Positions 23,351-26,606 of a stretch of DNA of 26,606 nt are shown here, piece after piece. Position numbers and translations under genes: made by a program. The stretch is from the NCBI GenBank assembly GCA_943325485.2, contig CALPPP020000001.1:1-26606 (forward strand). The letters run 5' to 3'. The notes below the pieces were generated by a model. That model did not search any database and was not told the DNA's origin. It saw nothing but the letters and a program-made list of their open reading frames with translations. How positions within the stretch are numbered: the first letter of the stretch is position 1; every line of letters begins with the position of its first letter. The DNA comes from Rickettsia typhi. Lineage in GTDB: Bacteria; Pseudomonadota; Gammaproteobacteria; Burkholderiales; Burkholderiaceae_C.

Positions 23351-24748
23351 TCAGCCAAACCATACATCGGGCGGGTTCAAAGGGGCTGTGAACGTGACCC
23401 TGACCACACTGCCCTCCTCGGTTGTCAAAGATATGCGCCCATGGTGCAAATGAATGATTTCGATGCAAAGGCTCAAACCCAGACCATGACCATCAACTTG
23501 TCGCGTATGCGCTGAATCGCCTCGGTAAAAGCGCTCAAAAGCACGGCCTGTGAGGTCTTTCACCACCTCTTGGGTTGGGTTGGAAATTGAAAATTCCAAA
23601 GACCCGTTGCGTTGCTTCAATTGAAAATCAATCCAACCGTTGGGCAGGTTGTAGTTCACTGCATTCACATACAGGTTTTGAATCAGCTGGTAAACCAAGT
23701 TTTTATCGCAACGCCACAAAATTTTGGGTTCGATGGTCGACCTGATCTTTAAGTTGGATTGGAAAAGCTGGGCATCCTCCACCATTTGCGAAACAACATC
23801 GCTGAAATTGATTTCTGTCGTATCAAGCTTCAAACTGTCCGAGTCTGCACGTGAGAGTAAAAGCAGTTTTTCAGTGATGTCAATCAAGCGCTCAATCTCC
23901 TCGCCCATCAAGCGCAAGCGAATTTGTGCTGGCGAGCCACTAGGCAGTTCGGCAATGCCCAACTCCACATGTCCACGCAAAATCGTCAAAGGGGTGCGAA
24001 GCTCGTGAGAGGCATCAGCAGAAAACCGCTGTGACTGTAGAAAGCTGTTGTGCAAGCGCCCACGCAATTCTTCAAAAACCTCTGTGAAAGCTTTGAACTC
24101 GTTGTAGTCAGCTTTGACCTCCAAGGGTTCGTTAAGGTTTTTAGAAGAGAGTTTTTGCAATTTAAGCTTGATGTTGTTGACAGGTTTGAGAAGCACGGAA
24201 GCCATCAACCAACTCACCACCATGAGCATCAAGGCAATCACTGGAAACACATATTGCATGACGCGGTTGCGAATACCCCAAAGCTCATCGGTCGATCTTT
24301 GGACAACCGCTTGTTCCACCAAAAGCAATCGAAGGCTTGAGGCTTGCCTGACCGCGCTCCACTGCTCCTCGCCCAAGCTGACAAGAGAAAACTCAAAACC
24401 GGGGACAGGATTGCCTTGGATATCACTCCAATTGGCCTGAGTGGAATGGACTTGCTGACACAAGCTAGACAAACTGCTTGCAGAAGAGGGACCCTCGCAA
24501 TAAACATAGCTGCTGGGCAAACTCTCCATCCAAGATTGCGACCTTGCCGCATCAGCGCAATGCTTGAACTCATCTTTGGATACATTGAGTTGAGTGCATT
24601 GCTGCAAAACCTTGACCATGCCCGACTGAATACGCTCGTGCAGGTACTGGGCTGCAAAATATTGACTTAAGTATCGGTTGAGTAAGGTGACAAACAAGAT
24701 GCAGACCAGGAACAGCAACATCAACCTCAGCCTGAATGAATGTCTCAC
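23351..24748 (-). CDS. Sensor histidine kinase with cysteine-rich periplasmic domain
   Basis: A 465-residue inner-membrane sensor kinase. The first membrane helix is about residues 9-24, the periplasmic domain about 25-163, the second helix 166-187 and then HAMP. The phosphoacceptor is H248 in DASHELRTPLT. ATP-binding boxes are NLYVNAVNYN (N-box), FERFYRG and DGHGLGLSL (G-box). The periplasmic part has four cysteines, C51, C64, C84 and C97, arranged as two CX12C pairs, which suggests disulfides or a metal/redox site. The start is GTG 24748, overlapping the response-regulator stop by four bases (GTGA). It phosphorylates the adjacent OmpR-type regulator; the signal is unknown. Confidence 0.94.
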   Translation of the reverse strand: MRHSFRLRLMLLFLVCILFVTLLNRYLSQYFAAQYLHERIQSGMVKVLQQCTQLNVSKDEFKHCADAARSQSWMESLPSSYVYCEGPSSASSLSSLCQQVHSTQANWSDIQGNPVPGFEFSLVSLGEEQWSAVRQASSLRLLLVEQAVVQRSTDELWGIRNRVMQYVFPVIALMLMVVSWLMASVLLKPVNNIKLKLQKLSSKNLNEPLEVKADYNEFKAFTEVFEELRGRLHNSFLQSQRFSADASHELRTPLTILRGHVELGIAELPSGSPAQIRLRLMGEEIERLIDITEKLLLLSRADSDSLKLDTTEINFSDVVSQMVEDAQLFQSNLKIRSTIEPKILWRCDKNLVYQLIQNLYVNAVNYNLPNGWIDFQLKQRNGSLEFSISNPTQEVVKDLTGRAFERFYRGDSAHTRQVDGHGLGLSLCIEIIHLHHGRISLTTEEGSVVRVTFTAPLNPPDVWFG

Positions 24749-25440
24749 GCCAAGCTTTCAAGGTTGATGCGATAGCCCACACCGCGAATAGATTCAATCG
24801 GAAATACAGACTTGTTATTTTTGTCTGAGATCAATTTCTTTCGAATGCGTTGTACACACACGTCCACCACATTGGTTTGCGGGTCAAAATTGATATTCCA
24901 AACATGCTGCAATATTTGTTTGCGCGAAAAAATATAGCCAGGCGAGCGCATCAAATAGTCCAGCAACATGAACTCCCGCTGGCTCAGTACGGCGCTTTGG
25001 TCTTGCCAATCGGCTTTTCGCGTCAAACGATTGAGGGTGATACCAGCGACGCTGAAAATATCTTCGTTGTGGTTTGCACTGCGACCCAACAGTGAGCGTA
25101 TGCGTGCAATCAGTTCTTCGATGAAAAAAGGCTTGGCCAGGTAATCATCTGCACCTAAATCAAAGCCTTGCAAGCGATCAGGCAAATCGGTCTTGGCACT
25201 CAAGACGATCACAGGGGTGGCAATGCCCATGGATCTGATTTTTTGCAACAACTCAAAGCCGTCCAGACCTGGCAACATGATGTCTAGCACCACCAAATCA
25301 TGCTGCGATTGAAGAACAACCTCAAGCCCGTCCATCCCGTTGTCGATGTGATCGACTCCCATGCCGCAAGCACGCAGTCCTTGACAGACAAATGACGCTA
25401 TCTTGGGCTCGTCCTCAATCAGCAAGATACGCATGGGCAT
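24745..25440 (-). CDS. OmpR/PhoB-type response regulator
   Basis: A 231-residue DNA-binding response regulator. The receiver has E9/D10/E11, phosphorylated D53 in LDIMLPG, S80 in VLSAKTD and K102 in YLAKPF. The C-terminal winged helix has LSQREFMLLDYL, RKQILQHVWN, NVVDVCVQRIRKKL and SIRGVGYRI. The ATG at 25440 lies five bases after the stop of the amidohydrolase gene; a second ATG at 25434 is possible. No ribosome site is clear, so translation may depend on the upstream gene. It is transcribed together with its kinase. Confidence 0.95.
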   Translation of the reverse strand: MPMRILLIEDEPKIASFVCQGLRACGMGVDHIDNGMDGLEVVLQSQHDLVVLDIMLPGLDGFELLQKIRSMGIATPVIVLSAKTDLPDRLQGFDLGADDYLAKPFFIEELIARIRSLLGRSANHNEDIFSVAGITLNRLTRKADWQDQSAVLSQREFMLLDYLMRSPGYIFSRKQILQHVWNINFDPQTNVVDVCVQRIRKKLISDKNNKSVFPIESIRGVGYRINLESLA

Positions 25441-25445
25441 GGCAA

Positions 25446-26606
25446 TTACGCAAACTCGGTCAGCAGTTCGCCGTGCAAGCCAGCTTGATCCACAAGCCCC
25501 TGCTGGTCAGCCACCAGTTGACCATTCACCCACACACCATGCACGCCGTTGGCCAATGTATTCAAGCGAGCTGCACCACCGGGCAAATCGAACACCCTGT
25601 GTTTAGGTCCACGACCCACCGTTTGCGGGTCAAACAGCAACAAATCAGCGGCATATCCCTCACGCAACACACCGCGCTCTTTCAAACCCAAGACCTGCGC
25701 AGGTTGTTGGGTTAATTTGTGTACCGCTTGGGTCATGCTCATCTTGCCGAGATCCCTTGCCCAGTGCCCCATCAAATGCAAACCAAAACCGGCATCGTTG
25801 AAAAAGGTAAGGTGCGCACCAGCGTCGCTGAGTGACACCAAGCTGTGCGGGTCGTTAAGCAAGCGGGCCACTGCCTCGGTATCGCTGTTGAGCAATTGCG
25901 CAGTGAACACGGTTTGCAGGTCTTCTTTCAGCGCCAAATCCAATGCGAAATCCAAGGGGTCTTGGTGCGATGCTTGCGCTAACTCGGCTATGCTTTTTTG
26001 CTCGAACGATTGGTGCTCGGACAGAGCTGTTTGCACCACATGCACCTTATCCCATTCATTGTTGAACAAACGAAACGTGGCGGTTTGGGACAACTCAGCT
26101 TTAACAGATTGGCGAAAAGACGGGTCTGCCAACATCACTTTCAGAGCCTCATGCGACAGGCCCATGGCGGGACGCCAACTCACCAAACCCTCGACAGGGT
26201 AGGCAGAGGCAAAGGTGAAGTCCATGGTCAAGGGGCAGCACGACACCTGCCCTATCAGAGGAATACCTTGTTCGTTGGCTTGTGCAATGGCGTTCATGTC
26301 CTTGAACACGGCGTCGGGGTTGGTGCTGTTGTGCAGCAATGCCGCCACCATCACGGGTCGGCCACTGGTTTTCGACAGCGACTGCAAGAACGACATGGGC
26401 ATTTGTCCGCCTTTGGTGACCATGTAGACGCCACGCCCCAGGCTAGCCATGGCAAGTGTGAGTTGCATCATTTCTTCGTCACTGGCCAAACGCGAGGGCA
26501 TGGGAAAGCCACCCTCGCCGTTATGGGCAGGGCTGGTGCTGGTGGCAAAGCCCACGGCGCCAGCGGCCATGGCCTCTTTGACGATATTGGCCATGGCATC
26601 AATTTC
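25446..26606 (-). CDS. N-acyl-D-amino-acid deacylase-like amidohydrolase, 3' part (partial)
   Basis: The last 386 residues of an Amidohydrolase_3/D-aminoacylase-type protein; the frame is open through the right edge, and the N-terminal metal-binding HxH part lies outside. Visible features are GAVGFATSTSPAHNGEGG, the late catalytic SDAGAHLTFF, and a C-terminal VLREGYAADLLLFDPQTV strand typical of the superfamily's beta-sandwich end. Such enzymes remove acyl groups from D-amino acids or open cyclic amides; exact substrate is open. It precedes the response-regulator and kinase genes with a five-base gap, so it may be co-transcribed with that two-component system. Confidence 0.88.
   Translation of the reverse strand, partial: EIDAMANIVKEAMAAGAVGFATSTSPAHNGEGGFPMPSRLASDEEMMQLTLAMASLGRGVYMVTKGGQMPMSFLQSLSKTSGRPVMVAALLHNSTNPDAVFKDMNAIAQANEQGIPLIGQVSCCPLTMDFTFASAYPVEGLVSWRPAMGLSHEALKVMLADPSFRQSVKAELSQTATFRLFNNEWDKVHVVQTALSEHQSFEQKSIAELAQASHQDPLDFALDLALKEDLQTVFTAQLLNSDTEAVARLLNDPHSLVSLSDAGAHLTFFNDAGFGLHLMGHWARDLGKMSMTQAVHKLTQQPAQVLGLKERGVLREGYAADLLLFDPQTVGRGPKHRVFDLPGGAARLNTLANGVHGVWVNGQLVADQQGLVDQAGLHGELLTEFA

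Noticed and set aside
1..26606. CRISPR arrays, tRNA or rRNA genes, insertion sequences, prophage genes
   Set aside because: No regularly spaced repeats, RNA gene signatures, transposases, integrases or phage structural genes were found on either strand.

Overview
The window looks like a chromosomal segment of a betaproteobacterium of order Burkholderiales, probably a Comamonadaceae-type freshwater lineage. This rests on a homodimeric-type pyruvate dehydrogenase E1 tail, the serC, upp and YqiA-type protein styles, moderate GC judged by eye, and many short ATGA/GTGA gene overlaps. The assignment is inference, because no rRNA or other marker gene is present. No tRNA, rRNA, CRISPR array, transposase or phage gene was found. 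The two window edges cut genes: aceE at the left and an amidohydrolase at the right.

Layout. 1-2364: the 3' end of aceE (+) converges on a minus-strand pair, a MerR-type regulator followed by serC. 2365-2537 is a divergent control region with a good sigma70-like promoter and repeated boxes. It leads to an Rrf2-type regulator, then a bacterial voltage-gated cation channel (3130-3963) and an MpaB/DUF2236 oxygenase-like gene, closed by a hairpin terminator. 5101-9010: a four-gene operon of circularly permuted ATP-grasp ligase, alpha-E protein, transglutaminase-like cysteine protease/ligase and Anbu proteasome-like hydrolase. 9039-11221: a PuuE-type deacetylase/allantoinase and an M20 amidohydrolase. 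These converge on a six-gene minus-strand operon (11232-16859) encoding a Pot-type ABC importer (ATPase, Tat-type binding protein, two permeases), a GntR/FCD regulator and an Asp/Glu/hydantoin racemase-like protein.

17086-21638: upp starts a plus-strand run of a CitE-like CoA lyase, MaoC hydratase, FAH-family hydrolase, cupin, NMT1/THI5-like binding protein and YqiA-like esterase. Most of these overlap or abut, so they are probably co-transcribed. 21643-26606 is all minus strand: a partial D-aminoacylase-type amidohydrolase, an OmpR-type response regulator, a histidine kinase, an AT-richer unknown protein, a gamma-glutamylcyclotransferase-like protein and an 85-residue orphan.

How they fit together. 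The most interesting system is the ATP-grasp/alpha-E/transglutaminase/Anbu operon. It has the parts expected for making, moving or cutting an amide-linked peptide or tag, but its substrate is unknown. The second highlight is the channel, whose filter reads TLEGWSQ instead of the sodium-type TLESW, which points to altered, possibly calcium-favouring, permeation. The PuuE/M20/racemase/ABC block looks like uptake and hydrolysis of a ureide, hydantoin or acylated amine. The CitE/MaoC/FAH block looks like breakdown of a small branched or dicarboxylic CoA ester.
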